Positions 26,433-34,659 of a DNA stretch of 64,000 nucleotides are shown here, piece by piece (position 1 is the stretch's first letter; every line of letters starts with the position of its first letter). This DNA is from Flagellimonas spongiicola (GTDB taxonomy: Bacteria; Bacteroidota; Bacteroidia; Flavobacteriales; Flavobacteriaceae). The translations under genes and the position numbers were made by a program. Location of the stretch: assembly GCF_023502425.1 (NCBI RefSeq), contig NZ_JAMFMA010000001.1, forward strand, positions 992,001 to 1,056,000, written 5' to 3'. The notes beneath the pieces are model-generated. The model had not been told where the DNA came from. It saw only the letters and a list, made by a program, of their open reading frames with translations, and searched no databases.

Positions 26433-26463
26433 CCCAAAATTAGGGATGGGCGTTTTTCTCCTC

Positions 26464-26471
26464 TAGGTTTG
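26464..26471 (+). promoter_or_regulatory. Bacteroidota -7 promoter element
   Basis: TAGGTTTG matches TAnnTTTG and sits 30 bp before the ATG of the CDC-like gene. No good -33 TTG is visible at the usual spacing. Its position favours the ATG at 26501 as start rather than the in-frame GTG at 26474. Confidence 0.5.
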
Positions 26472-26500
26472 GAGTGTTGAATCCTAAAAACCAAAAAGTT

Positions 26501-28114
26501 ATGAAAGCAAAACACCAAACCTTAAGCATATTTATGATCATGCTGATATGCGTATCATTATTAGGTGTAATTTCTTGCGGTAGCGAAATTGAGCCCGTAG
26601 AACCACCAGTTGAAACCGGTGGAGGAGAAAATCCTGAGACTGAGACTCCGGAAGAGGAAACATCCGAACCAGAAAACAATCCAGATCTTGATGCAATCAA
26701 TGAGGCGATAGCCAACTTGAGCTATGATCCCGAACAAATCTTAAATGTTCAAAGCACAACCGGTACAGTGCCGACCAATGACCGAACAAATAAAAATACC
26801 GATTTGGGTTGGACTACAGAATGCAGGACTATTGACTATAACATCCGCTCCAATTTTGAGGACGTAGTGGTCTTTGATCCAACCATAGGTGTAATTTATC
26901 CCGGAGCTTTGGTTGTTGTAAATGGAGAACTATTGAATGGAGCTCCATTGCCCTTGCAAGTTTCCAAGGCGCCAACAAATCTTAGGGTGGATTTACCAGG
27001 GATAGGCGACGGAGGTAATATCACAGTTGATAACCCTACCTTTCAGAATACCCAAGCGAGTATTGATGAGGCACTGGAATATTGGAATGCGCAAATCCAA
27101 CCCCAGGGATATGAAATAGATGCGGACACGTATTTTGAAAAAACTACCGCATATAGCCGGGAACAAATGAGCCTTGATCTGGGTGTAAGTGCGGAATGGT
27201 CCAAGGGGTCATCTTTTGAATCACAATTTGACTACACCAAGACCACAGAGAAAAGAGTAGCAACCTTATTGTATAGACAGGTTTTTTATGATGTGGTTAT
27301 GGAAACCCCAGAAAGTCCTGCGGCCGTTTTTGGTAATGATGTAGATCTGGTAACGACACAGCCCATTCTTTCTAATGAAAATCCACCGGCCTATGTTAGT
27401 TCAGTCCAGTATGGAAGAATTATAATGATGCGTATGGAAACAACGGATACCGAAACCGATGTAAACCTAGAAGCAGTTTTGGAATATAAAACTGCTAAAA
27501 AAGGCGCTACTGTTGAAATCAATGCCGAATATGAGAAAATCATCAAAGAATCAACCATCAACGTGGTGACTATCGGTGGAAACGCACAAGTCGCCACTGA
27601 AGTAATCACTGGAAGTGAAATAGAAGAAGGCAAAGGAGGTCTTAACTATGTTATTTCAGAAGGAGCACTTTACAGTCGTGATAACCCCGGCGCACCAATT
27701 GGTTATACTGTTAAGTATTTAAAGGATAATAGAATTGCGAAAATGGGGTACAATACCGACTATCGCGTTGAAAAATGCACCACATTTGAGTATATCCATA
27801 AGAATGCGAAGCTTAGAAAAGAGATTTTAGTTGATGTACGATTCCGATTCTCTTATAAAGTAAAGGGCACGCAGACGGTAAAAGAGACCGAATGGGAAAA
27901 AGTGGATAAACAGAACATATTCTTTAGCATGGCCCCACCCAAGGGTGCACATGATGTCAAGATTCAATTCCAGTACTGGGATTTGGTCTGGAGGACCCTT
28001 GGAGAAACAACCCTTGGATATTTGGATAAGGAATACTGTTATGAGGCCTATTGTTCTAAACGCGTTTTAGGTGTTTGTACGCAGTACACCTTCCGGAGTG
28101 CAAGCTGTAACTAA
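26501..28114 (+). CDS. Cholesterol-dependent cytolysin (thiol-activated cytolysin) family lipoprotein
   Basis: A 537-residue pore-forming-toxin homologue. After a hydrophobic signal with lipobox-like 'LLGVISC' (Cys26) comes a Pro/Glu-rich linker to about residue 60. CDC landmarks follow in order: 'YPGALVVVNGELL' (133-145), 'LRVDLPG' (161-167), 'YVSSVQYGRIIMMRMETT' (298-315), 'NVVTIGGNAQ' (354-363), and 'GAPIGYTVKYLKDNRIA' (397-413). These are the domain 1-3 signatures, including the Gly pair near the pore-forming helix bundle. In domain 4 the membrane-binding undecapeptide (ECTGLAWEWWR) is replaced by 'QFQYWDLVWRT' (489-499) without Cys, and the C-terminus has four Cys (513, 518, 526, 536). 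CDCs oligomerise into large pores; here altered membrane targeting and anchoring are likely. ATG at 26501 preferred over GTG at 26474. Confidence 0.85.
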   Translation: MKAKHQTLSIFMIMLICVSLLGVISCGSEIEPVEPPVETGGGENPETETPEEETSEPENNPDLDAINEAIANLSYDPEQILNVQSTTGTVPTNDRTNKNTDLGWTTECRTIDYNIRSNFEDVVVFDPTIGVIYPGALVVVNGELLNGAPLPLQVSKAPTNLRVDLPGIGDGGNITVDNPTFQNTQASIDEALEYWNAQIQPQGYEIDADTYFEKTTAYSREQMSLDLGVSAEWSKGSSFESQFDYTKTTEKRVATLLYRQVFYDVVMETPESPAAVFGNDVDLVTTQPILSNENPPAYVSSVQYGRIIMMRMETTDTETDVNLEAVLEYKTAKKGATVEINAEYEKIIKESTINVVTIGGNAQVATEVITGSEIEEGKGGLNYVISEGALYSRDNPGAPIGYTVKYLKDNRIAKMGYNTDYRVEKCTTFEYIHKNAKLRKEILVDVRFRFSYKVKGTQTVKETEWEKVDKQNIFFSMAPPKGAHDVKIQFQYWDLVWRTLGETTLGYLDKEYCYEAYCSKRVLGVCTQYTFRSASCN

Positions 28115-28130
28115 CAACAGAGAATCTAAG

Positions 28131-28183
28131 CAGCTGGCCGCTCAGGTTGGGTTCAACGACCTGATGCCGGCTGTTACTTTTTT
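28131..28183 (+). terminator. Rho-independent terminator after the CDC-like gene
   Basis: CAGCTGGC (28131-28138) pairs with GCCGGCTG (28166-28173) with one wobble, an inner CAGGT/ACCTG stem extends it, and a T-rich run follows (28174-28183). It overlaps the last codon of the convergent mutS2-like gene. Confidence 0.75.
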
Positions 28184-30345
28184 GCCTCGACCAATTCCAA
28201 TTGATCTACACTTACATTCGTGGTAAACATGCCGTAGTTGACTACGGCTTTGTTTTTTTCCAAAGTGTCTATGCTGCCGACGGCTTTGCCATCTTGTAAA
28301 CGTACGCGGTCACCTACTTTGAATACTGGTCTCGGCTTGTTCTTTTCTTTTTGTATTGCCTTTTTCTTTTCAACCTTCTTCTCCTGTCTTACCTTGACAA
28401 TTTTCTTTTCCAATTCCTGTGCCACCTGTTTTTTCTGGGCTTGTTTTGCTTTGGCTTGTTTTGCAGTCGTCTTTTTACGTTTGCTGTTTTCTGTTTCAAC
28501 AATACGCAGCAGTTCTGAAATCAGTGGTCTTTTCTTGTTGTCAATAAAATAACGCTCAGCAGCCGAGTTGACCTTATCGCCCAATTGGATCATCCGCTGG
28601 TTATGGTCGTAGAGCTCCTGATAGTTCTCCAATTTCGACTTGATTTTGGCATTCAGTTTTTCTAAGCGTTCGGCTTCATCCCTTGCTTTGATTTCCTCTT
28701 CCTGAAGTCTTGAACCTGTTTGAGCCATCTTACTGCGTTCTTTCTGTAATTTGGCTATGGTTGCATCAAAACGGACTTTTCCCCGTTCAATTTTCTTTTT
28801 GGCCTTGTTGATCAGTCCGTAGGGTATGCCGTTCTTTTGTGCAACTTCAAATGTGAATGAACTACCAGCCTCACCCATAATCAACTGAAAGGTAGGTTCC
28901 AAGGTCTTGGAATTGAACATCATATTGGCATTGGTGGCATGTGGCAGCTCATTGGCCAAGGCTTTAAGATTGGCATAGTGCGTGGTAATCACCCCATAAG
29001 CTTCCCGTTCGTAGAATACTTCCAAGAAGGCCTCTGCCAAGGCACCACCCAATTCGGGATCACTTCCGGTACCGAATTCGTCAATAAGAAATAAGGTTTT
29101 GGCGTTGCACCGCTTTAAAAACTGATTCATGTTTTTTAGACGATAACTATACGTACTAAGATGGTTTTCTATGGATTGATTGTCACCTATATCGGTTAAT
29201 ATCTTATCAAAAAAACACACTGAACTTCGCTCGTGAACCGGAATCAAAAGACCCGATTGTAACATCACCTGTAATAAGCCAATAGTCTTTAAGGTGATGC
29301 TTTTACCACCTGCATTGGGTCCAGAAATCACAATGATCCGATTCTCTTGTCCTAATTCAATGGTCTGCGGCCAAGTTTTTTCTCTTTTGGCTTTGTTGGA
29401 TAAGTATAACAAGGGGTGGTAAGCATCTCTCAAGAACAACGCCCTTTCTTCATTGATCTCAGGTAACAACCCGTCCATTTCTGATGCATATTTTGCCTTT
29501 GCAGCAGTAATGTCAATATGCGATAAGTAGGATTGATAGCTGCTTAGCAATTCACGATTTGGCCGTAATTCATTGGTCAACCGATTCAGGATACGTTGAA
29601 TTTCTTCCTTTTCTTCAATTTCCAGATTATTCAACTCCCGGGAATAGGTCAATGTAGTTTCAGGAACAATGTAAACGATGCTTCCCGTTTTGGAAGTACC
29701 CATTACCGTACCTTTCACTTTCTTGCGATGCATGGCCTTAACGGCCAGCACCCTTCTGTTCTCAACCACTGATTCACGGATTTCATCCAAAAAATCCAAT
29801 CCTTGATATCGGCCAAGTGCCGCACCAAAACTTTGGTTGATCTTGGCACGCACTTCATTGATTTGATAACGAATTGCCTGTAAGTCACTTGAAGCAGAAT
29901 CGCGAATTTCCCCAAATTTGTCGATTACAACATCTACAGCTGAAGGTATTTCCGTGTTCACTTCAAACTTGCTTATAAACGCTTGTAAAAGAGGATAGTA
30001 CTCCTTGAATTTCTTGAAAAATTTATGGTGTAGCTCTACGGTCTTGCATATACTGGCCACCTTCCGGAAACCTGAAATCTCCAGTGTGGTGTTCTCTATG
30101 CCCAATAGCTTCAATTCATTGTTGATTTGATCAAAGCCATGATTGGGTATCCGGTTGTCATTGGAAAATGATGCTAGGTATTCAGATGTTTGTCCAAGAA
30201 CGGCCAACAAATATTCCTTTTCAGTATAAGGACTTATCTCCAAGGCATCCGCTTTTCCCAATTCTGTGTTACAGCGCAGGGCAATCTGTTCGAGCACCGT
30301 GGGGAACTCTAAATCTTGAAGTGTTTTGGTATGGATTTTTTGCAT
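28174..30345 (-). CDS. mutS2: MutS2-type ATPase without Smr nuclease domain
   Basis: A 723-residue MutS2. The N-terminal helical core and lever ('QKIHTKTLQDLEFPTVLEQI', 'AKAKYASEMDGLLPEINEER') lead to the ATPase. Walker A is 'VISGPNAGGKSITLKTIGLL', Walker B 'LFLIDEFGTGSDPELGGALA', and 'ITTHYANLKALANE' is the H-loop. A long coiled coil ('YQELYDHNQRMIQLGDKVNS') and a Lys/Gln-rich stretch follow, then a KOW/SH3-like strand set ('FKVGDRVRLQDGKAVGSI') and the end. The C-terminal Smr endonuclease domain of MutS2 from Firmicutes and Thermus (LDLHG.../GxGxG) is absent. MutS2 suppresses recombination or rescues collided ribosomes; without Smr it must act through ATP-driven splitting alone or with a partner. 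Confidence 0.9.
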   Translation of the reverse strand: MQKIHTKTLQDLEFPTVLEQIALRCNTELGKADALEISPYTEKEYLLAVLGQTSEYLASFSNDNRIPNHGFDQINNELKLLGIENTTLEISGFRKVASICKTVELHHKFFKKFKEYYPLLQAFISKFEVNTEIPSAVDVVIDKFGEIRDSASSDLQAIRYQINEVRAKINQSFGAALGRYQGLDFLDEIRESVVENRRVLAVKAMHRKKVKGTVMGTSKTGSIVYIVPETTLTYSRELNNLEIEEKEEIQRILNRLTNELRPNRELLSSYQSYLSHIDITAAKAKYASEMDGLLPEINEERALFLRDAYHPLLYLSNKAKREKTWPQTIELGQENRIIVISGPNAGGKSITLKTIGLLQVMLQSGLLIPVHERSSVCFFDKILTDIGDNQSIENHLSTYSYRLKNMNQFLKRCNAKTLFLIDEFGTGSDPELGGALAEAFLEVFYEREAYGVITTHYANLKALANELPHATNANMMFNSKTLEPTFQLIMGEAGSSFTFEVAQKNGIPYGLINKAKKKIERGKVRFDATIAKLQKERSKMAQTGSRLQEEEIKARDEAERLEKLNAKIKSKLENYQELYDHNQRMIQLGDKVNSAAERYFIDNKKRPLISELLRIVETENSKRKKTTAKQAKAKQAQKKQVAQELEKKIVKVRQEKKVEKKKAIQKEKNKPRPVFKVGDRVRLQDGKAVGSIDTLEKNKAVVNYGMFTTNVSVDQLELVEAKK

Positions 30346-30398
30346 TTTCCGTTTCTAGCCAGGCAAAGATAGGGGATTAGGGATGGTCTTAGTGTCCT

Positions 30399-31001
30399 TT
30401 AGTTATAAATGCGAATGATTTGGCCATTTGCCTTACCCTTAACACTTTTAACGTAGGCATTCACTGCTTTTTCCATGGAAATAGGGGTATGTCCGGGAAA
30501 GTAATCCTTGTACTTCTCATAGGCATCTATCACCAACCCTAGAGAAACCACGTTTAAACGAATCTGATTTTGCATTTCCAATGCCACCGCCTGCACAAAA
30601 CTATGGATGCCGCCATTTACCATCGCGGCGCTGGCAGTTTTAAGGACAGGGTCATCCGCCAGAATACCAGTTGATAAAGTAATCGAACCCCCTTCTGTTA
30701 AATGATGTTGACCTATGCGTGCCAGATTGACTTGCCCCATAAGCTTGCTTCGAATACCGATATAGTAATCATCTTCGGTCAAATTTTCAAAATCGTCCCA
30801 TTTGGCTTCACCAGCTATACATAAAATGGCATCTACTTTACCTGTGGTAGCAAACAAGTTTTCTATAGATTCCGTATTGGCAATATCAACCTGCAGCGTA
30901 CCAGATTTTCGCCCCGCAATGAGTACTTCATCTGAATTGGAAAAGTGTTTTGAAACTTTATTACCTATAGTTCCATTACCCCCTATGATTAGAATTTTCA
31001 T
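30399..31001 (-). CDS. Short-chain dehydrogenase/reductase, 200 aa
   Basis: A compact SDR with the N-terminal NAD(P)-binding pattern 'ILIIGGNGTIGNKVSKHF' (GxxGxxG). 'VDAILCIAGEAKWDDF' stands where the NAG motif lies, and 'GSITLSTGILADDP' is the catalytic Ser strand. The Tyr-x-x-x-Lys is replaced: 'ASAAMVNGGIHSFVQAVALE' has Asn-Gly in the place of Tyr/Lys, so it is probably not a normal dehydrogenase. Closely related proteins are annotated as short-chain dehydrogenases of unknown role. It lies 24 bp downstream of the YfcC carrier gene on the same strand. Confidence 0.7.
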   Translation of the reverse strand: MKILIIGGNGTIGNKVSKHFSNSDEVLIAGRKSGTLQVDIANTESIENLFATTGKVDAILCIAGEAKWDDFENLTEDDYYIGIRSKLMGQVNLARIGQHHLTEGGSITLSTGILADDPVLKTASAAMVNGGIHSFVQAVALEMQNQIRLNVVSLGLVIDAYEKYKDYFPGHTPISMEKAVNAYVKSVKGKANGQIIRIYN

Positions 31002-31025
31002 ATCTCTCTTTTGTTGTCGAAATTA

Positions 31026-32531
31026 TTAAAAATAAACACCAATGGTAAGGATTGTCATAGATAAAATAGCAAGTAGCAATACCAACGGCATTACAAATTT
31101 CAACCATTTGTTATAACCCACATTTACTATGGCCAAAGAGGCCAAAAGAATACCTGTTGGATTGATGATTTTAAATAGGCCAACGCCATATTGATATGCA
31201 CTCACCATAATTTCGCGACCTATTCCAAATCCATCTGATAAAGGCGCCATAATCGGCATGGTCAATACCGCCATTCCAGAGGAGGAGGGGATAAAAAATG
31301 TAAGTCCAGTATATAAAAGATATGCCACATTGATAAACAATCCCTTAGGCATAGCTGCCGTCAATTCCGAAGCGTAAAACAAAAGTGTATCGCTTACTTG
31401 TCCATCTTCCATAAGTACTGTAACACCTCTGGCAATACCGATAATAAAAGCAACACTCAATAAATCTTTGGCTCCATTCATAAAGGCGTCAACAAACTTC
31501 TTTTCATTCATTCGAGTAAGAACCCCTATAAGTAGAGCTGCGGTAAGAAATACAGCTGTCATCTCAATAAATTGCCATCCCAAACGGGAGACTCCATAGA
31601 CCATAATAACAAAAGCTAATGCGAATACTACTAATACCAACTTGAGTTTGAAATCTAATTTGGCCATAGTTGAAGAATCTGCCATAGGAAACAAGCTACG
31701 GATTTCCTCGTACTGATCATAAATGATGGATTTGGTGGCATCTTTTTGAATTTTTTGTGCATATCGAATGATATAAATAATACATAAGGTCAAGCCTAAT
31801 CCTAGCATGATTAATCTACCTGTTAATCCTTCCGTCCAATTTATACCTGCTGCATCGGATGCAATCATTGTGGAAAAAGGATTGATAGTTGAAGCTAAAG
31901 TGCCAATGGATGACCCTATGTAAATACTGCCAACGCAAACCAATGCATCGTATTTGGCTGCCAGAAATATGGGGATTAGTATAGGGTAAAATGCTATGGT
32001 TTCTTCTTCCAAGCCAAAGGTGGTGCCTCCCAAAGCGATTAAGGACGTTACAAGAATAATTAGAATGAACTCTTTACCCTTTAATTTGTCCGACAACCAG
32101 GCAATGCCAGCTTCAAACGCCTTACTTTCATTAATAATACTAATAAGGCCACCGATGATAAGCACCAATAAAATAATTTCAGCAGAATCCATGATTCCTC
32201 GCAGTGGTGCTTTTATAAAGCCTACAAAACCTTGTGGATTTCCCTCCAATTTTTGATAAGTTCCTGGAATACTAATAGGTTTGGAAATGGCACCTTGTTT
32301 GAATTTTTCAATACCGATCTTAATATCCAGTTCATCCAAAGTGGATTGGGTGGCAGGTAGCTCTAGTTGTTTGGTTTCATTTGATTGTACAAGTGTATCG
32401 TTGTCAGGATCATAGCTCAACCGATCATATTGGCCGGCGGGAATTATCCAGGTAAGCAATGCAACAAAAGCTGCGATAATGAATAGTACGGTATGCGCGG
32501 TTGGAAACTTGACATTTTTTAAGCTGGCCAT
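31026..32531 (-). CDS. YfcC-family anion/amino-acid carrier
   Basis: A 501-residue inner-membrane carrier with about 12 hydrophobic spans. 'TAHTVLFIIAAFVALLTWII' followed by 'PAGQYDR' is the first helix and loop of the YfcC/ArcD-like (C4-dicarboxylate or arginine/ornithine) family. 'TFGLEEETIAFYPILIPIFL' is its conserved reentrant segment, and 'FFIPSSSGMAVLTMPIMAPL' is a second hairpin with the Ser-rich signature. A 50-residue loop after the first helix is unusually long and polar. Members move carboxylates or amino acids by exchange or symport; the substrate is not determinable from sequence. The neighbouring SDR could be functionally linked. Confidence 0.8.
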   Translation of the reverse strand: MASLKNVKFPTAHTVLFIIAAFVALLTWIIPAGQYDRLSYDPDNDTLVQSNETKQLELPATQSTLDELDIKIGIEKFKQGAISKPISIPGTYQKLEGNPQGFVGFIKAPLRGIMDSAEIILLVLIIGGLISIINESKAFEAGIAWLSDKLKGKEFILIILVTSLIALGGTTFGLEEETIAFYPILIPIFLAAKYDALVCVGSIYIGSSIGTLASTINPFSTMIASDAAGINWTEGLTGRLIMLGLGLTLCIIYIIRYAQKIQKDATKSIIYDQYEEIRSLFPMADSSTMAKLDFKLKLVLVVFALAFVIMVYGVSRLGWQFIEMTAVFLTAALLIGVLTRMNEKKFVDAFMNGAKDLLSVAFIIGIARGVTVLMEDGQVSDTLLFYASELTAAMPKGLFINVAYLLYTGLTFFIPSSSGMAVLTMPIMAPLSDGFGIGREIMVSAYQYGVGLFKIINPTGILLASLAIVNVGYNKWLKFVMPLVLLLAILSMTILTIGVYF

Positions 32532-32598
32532 ATATGAAGGTTCTTTTGGTATATGGAAAGATATTATTTTTAGTTTTATCCGCAGAAAATCCTAAGCG

Positions 32599-33264
32599 AT
32601 GAATGTTGACATAGATCCAAGTTGGGCTAAAAAACTACAAGAGGAATTTGACCAGCCCTATTTTAAACAATTGGTCCAATTTGTAAAGCAAGAATATAAA
32701 AGCAATACTTGTTACCCAAAGGGTAAGGATATATTTGCGGCTTTTGACCATTCTCCATTCTACGAAACCAAGGTTGTTATTATAGGTCAAGACCCCTATC
32801 ATGGTCCTGGGCAGGCTAATGGATTATGCTTTTCGGTGAGTGATGGTATTCCCCATCCACCATCATTGGTCAATATTTTTAAGGAAATCAAAACCGATAT
32901 GGAGAAACCGTACCCAGATAGCGGTAATCTGGAGCGTTGGGCACAACAAGGAGTCTTATTGCTCAATGCAACACTAACAGTCCGCGCACATCAGGCAGGT
33001 AGTCATCAAAAAAAAGGCTGGGAGCAATTTACGGATGCGGTCATCAAAACAATCTCCCAGGAGCATGAAGGCATCGTTTTTTTACTGTGGGGAGGTTTTG
33101 CCAAAAAGAAGATTTCACTAATAGACCGGACCAAACATCATGTACTCACATCCGGACATCCATCGCCTTTGAGTGCCAATAGAGGGTTATGGTTTGGGAA
33201 TCAGCATTTTAGTAAAACCAATGAGCTGTTGGCAAAAATGGGAAAACCGTTAATAAGTTGGTGA
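32599..33264 (+). CDS. ung: Uracil-DNA glycosylase, family 1
   Basis: A 221-residue base-excision repair enzyme that removes uracil from DNA. The catalytic-water motif 'VVIIGQDPYHGPGQANGLCF' has Asp65 as the general base. 'GVLLLNATLTVRAHQAGSHQ' is the uracil-binding loop and 'VLTSGHPSPLSANRGLWFGN' holds the active His and minor-groove reading loop. All family-1 motifs are intact and the length is normal. The gene is divergent from the YfcC gene with 67 bp between the starts. Confidence 0.96.
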   Translation: MNVDIDPSWAKKLQEEFDQPYFKQLVQFVKQEYKSNTCYPKGKDIFAAFDHSPFYETKVVIIGQDPYHGPGQANGLCFSVSDGIPHPPSLVNIFKEIKTDMEKPYPDSGNLERWAQQGVLLLNATLTVRAHQAGSHQKKGWEQFTDAVIKTISQEHEGIVFLLWGGFAKKKISLIDRTKHHVLTSGHPSPLSANRGLWFGNQHFSKTNELLAKMGKPLISW

Positions 33265-33306
33265 ATTACTTTTGAAAGTAAATTCTTATCAGATTTTGGA
33301 AATTCT

Positions 33307-33314
33307 TACGTTTG
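33307..33314 (+). promoter_or_regulatory. Bacteroidota -7 promoter element before the response regulator gene
   Basis: TACGTTTG matches TAnnTTTG, 37 bp before the GTG at 33351. No clear -33 TTG at canonical spacing. Confidence 0.45.
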
Positions 33315-33350
33315 TCTTAGTAAGTAACCCCCATACGAAAATTCTGATAC

Positions 33351-33755
33351 GTGCGCAGATTAAAATCGGTTCTACTTGTTGACGATGACGAGACCACCAA
33401 TTTTCTGAATAGATTTTTTTTGAAGCAAGTGAATAGCGAACTTACTGTCTACACGGCAGAAAATGGTAAGGAGGCTATTAATATGTTGAAAGAAGGTCTA
33501 ACAGAAGATGAGCTTCCCTGTTTGATAATTTTAGACACCAACATGCCTGTAATGAACGGATGGGAATTTCTGGATAGTTATGACCAAAAGTTTGAGCAGA
33601 CTTTTAAGGAAAAGGTAGTAATAGTGATGCTGACTGCTTTGGATGTTGAAGAAAGTACTCGCCTAGCTATGGCAAATCCCAATGTTCGTGATACTGCTCA
33701 AAAGCCTTTATCGGATATTACATTTAAGGCCTTGATTAAAAAACACTTCTCTTAA
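33351..33755 (+). CDS. Single-domain response regulator (CheY-like)
   Basis: A 134-residue receiver domain without output domain. 'SVLLVDDDETTNFLNRFFLK' supplies the acidic pocket, 'LIILDTNMPVMNGWEFL' the phospho-acceptor Asp (about residue 62), 'VMLTALDVEE' the conserved Thr and 'AQKPLSDITFKAL' the Lys. Receivers of this kind relay phosphate from a histidine kinase to a partner. The kinase is not in the window. The start appears to be GTG: the frame has no ATG before the Asp pocket. The last four bases overlap the end of the convergent gene at 33752. Confidence 0.9.
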   Translation: MRRLKSVLLVDDDETTNFLNRFFLKQVNSELTVYTAENGKEAINMLKEGLTEDELPCLIILDTNMPVMNGWEFLDSYDQKFEQTFKEKVVIVMLTALDVEESTRLAMANPNVRDTAQKPLSDITFKALIKKHFS

Positions 33756-34606
33756 TCAACTTGGTGCAAAAAAGTTGTGTTGGGCTTGATTTCGTCCAAC
33801 AAACCCAACTGGTGCAGTTGTTCTTGGACGGTGTTGAGTGTTTCTGGTGAAAGCTGGGATTGCCCCCAGTTAGTTAGCGAAAGCCATTCTTGGATGTCTT
33901 CCAATTTTTGATGGTAACGGTTTGCTAACGTTCGGTCAATACTTGGAATTTTCTTGAACTCTTGTGTATAAACATTGATGATTTCAAGAATATGCTTGAG
34001 CAAGCCTGGTTGTTCAGTAATGAAGCTATTTGTGGCGGCAATCACAAAACAAGGCCATGGCGTAGGACAATTGCCCAAGTGCTTGAAAGTTCCTTCATCG
34101 ACCAATGGTTTTGTTGTAAAACGTTCCCACATGAAATAGGCATCAGTACTTGATTTCAAATACGAAACTGCACCGTCCAAGTTATCTATGATTTTGAATT
34201 GAAGTGAATTTGTATCCCAGCCTTGTTGCTGTGCATGAACATAAGCCATCAAATGGCTACCGCTACCCATTCGACTAACGGCCACGGTATCTTCTTTTAA
34301 TTCTGCAACTGAGGATTTAGTGCTGGAGCTGTTAACGTGTATGCCCCATAAAAGGGGAGAGGATACATATTCCTGAACAATCTTCACAGGATTCCCTTGG
34401 GAGATGCTTTTTACCAATCCTTCGGTTAAAATGATACCCATATCCGCTTTTCCTTCCTGCAATAGTTGGGTCATCCTGCCTGTTCCTTCAGGTACATCGG
34501 TCCATATCAATTCGATGCCCCGTTCGGCAAAAGCACCATCTTCCAAAGCAAGATGCCAAGGCAGGTTGAAATGTTCAGGTACACCTATTATTTTAACTTG
34601 TTTCAT
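33752..34606 (-). CDS. Periplasmic-binding-protein-like domain protein (SsuA/THI5-like)
   Basis: A 284-residue protein of the NMT1/SsuA type II binding-protein fold. 'VPEHFNLPWHLALEDGAFAE' and 'MTQLLQEGKADMGIILTEGL' are the conserved first-domain strand and helix; 'DTVAVSRMGSGSHLMAYVHA' and 'GAVSYLKSSTDAYFMWERFT' belong to the hinge and second lobe. There is no signal peptide or lipobox, so it should be cytoplasmic unless the start is further upstream, and no ABC permease or ATPase gene is adjacent. It may be a cytosolic sensor or enzyme of the fold. Start chosen at the ATG at 34606; an upstream start would add nine residues. Confidence 0.7.
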   Translation of the reverse strand: MKQVKIIGVPEHFNLPWHLALEDGAFAERGIELIWTDVPEGTGRMTQLLQEGKADMGIILTEGLVKSISQGNPVKIVQEYVSSPLLWGIHVNSSSTKSSVAELKEDTVAVSRMGSGSHLMAYVHAQQQGWDTNSLQFKIIDNLDGAVSYLKSSTDAYFMWERFTTKPLVDEGTFKHLGNCPTPWPCFVIAATNSFITEQPGLLKHILEIINVYTQEFKKIPSIDRTLANRYHQKLEDIQEWLSLTNWGQSQLSPETLNTVQEQLHQLGLLDEIKPNTTFLHQVD

Positions 34607-34659
34607 GTGTTGACTTCTAGAATGTTCTATCAAAAGAAAAATGTGAATTCCAAACGGTA

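Noticed and set aside
26474..26500. GTG start for the CDC-like gene.
   Set aside because: The first nine residues are polar and not part of a signal peptide, and the TAGGTTTG promoter element at 26464-26471 would place transcription start about at this codon. The ATG at 26501 fits better.
28238..28552. 104-codon open frame on the plus strand inside mutS2, Phe/Ser-rich.
   Set aside because: Mirror frame of the Lys-rich coiled coil of MutS2. No start context and no homologous features.
33265..33285. AATTACTTTTGAAAGTAAATT palindrome after ung as terminator.
   Set aside because: Arms leave almost no loop and no T-run follows; also AT-rich. At best a weak operator.
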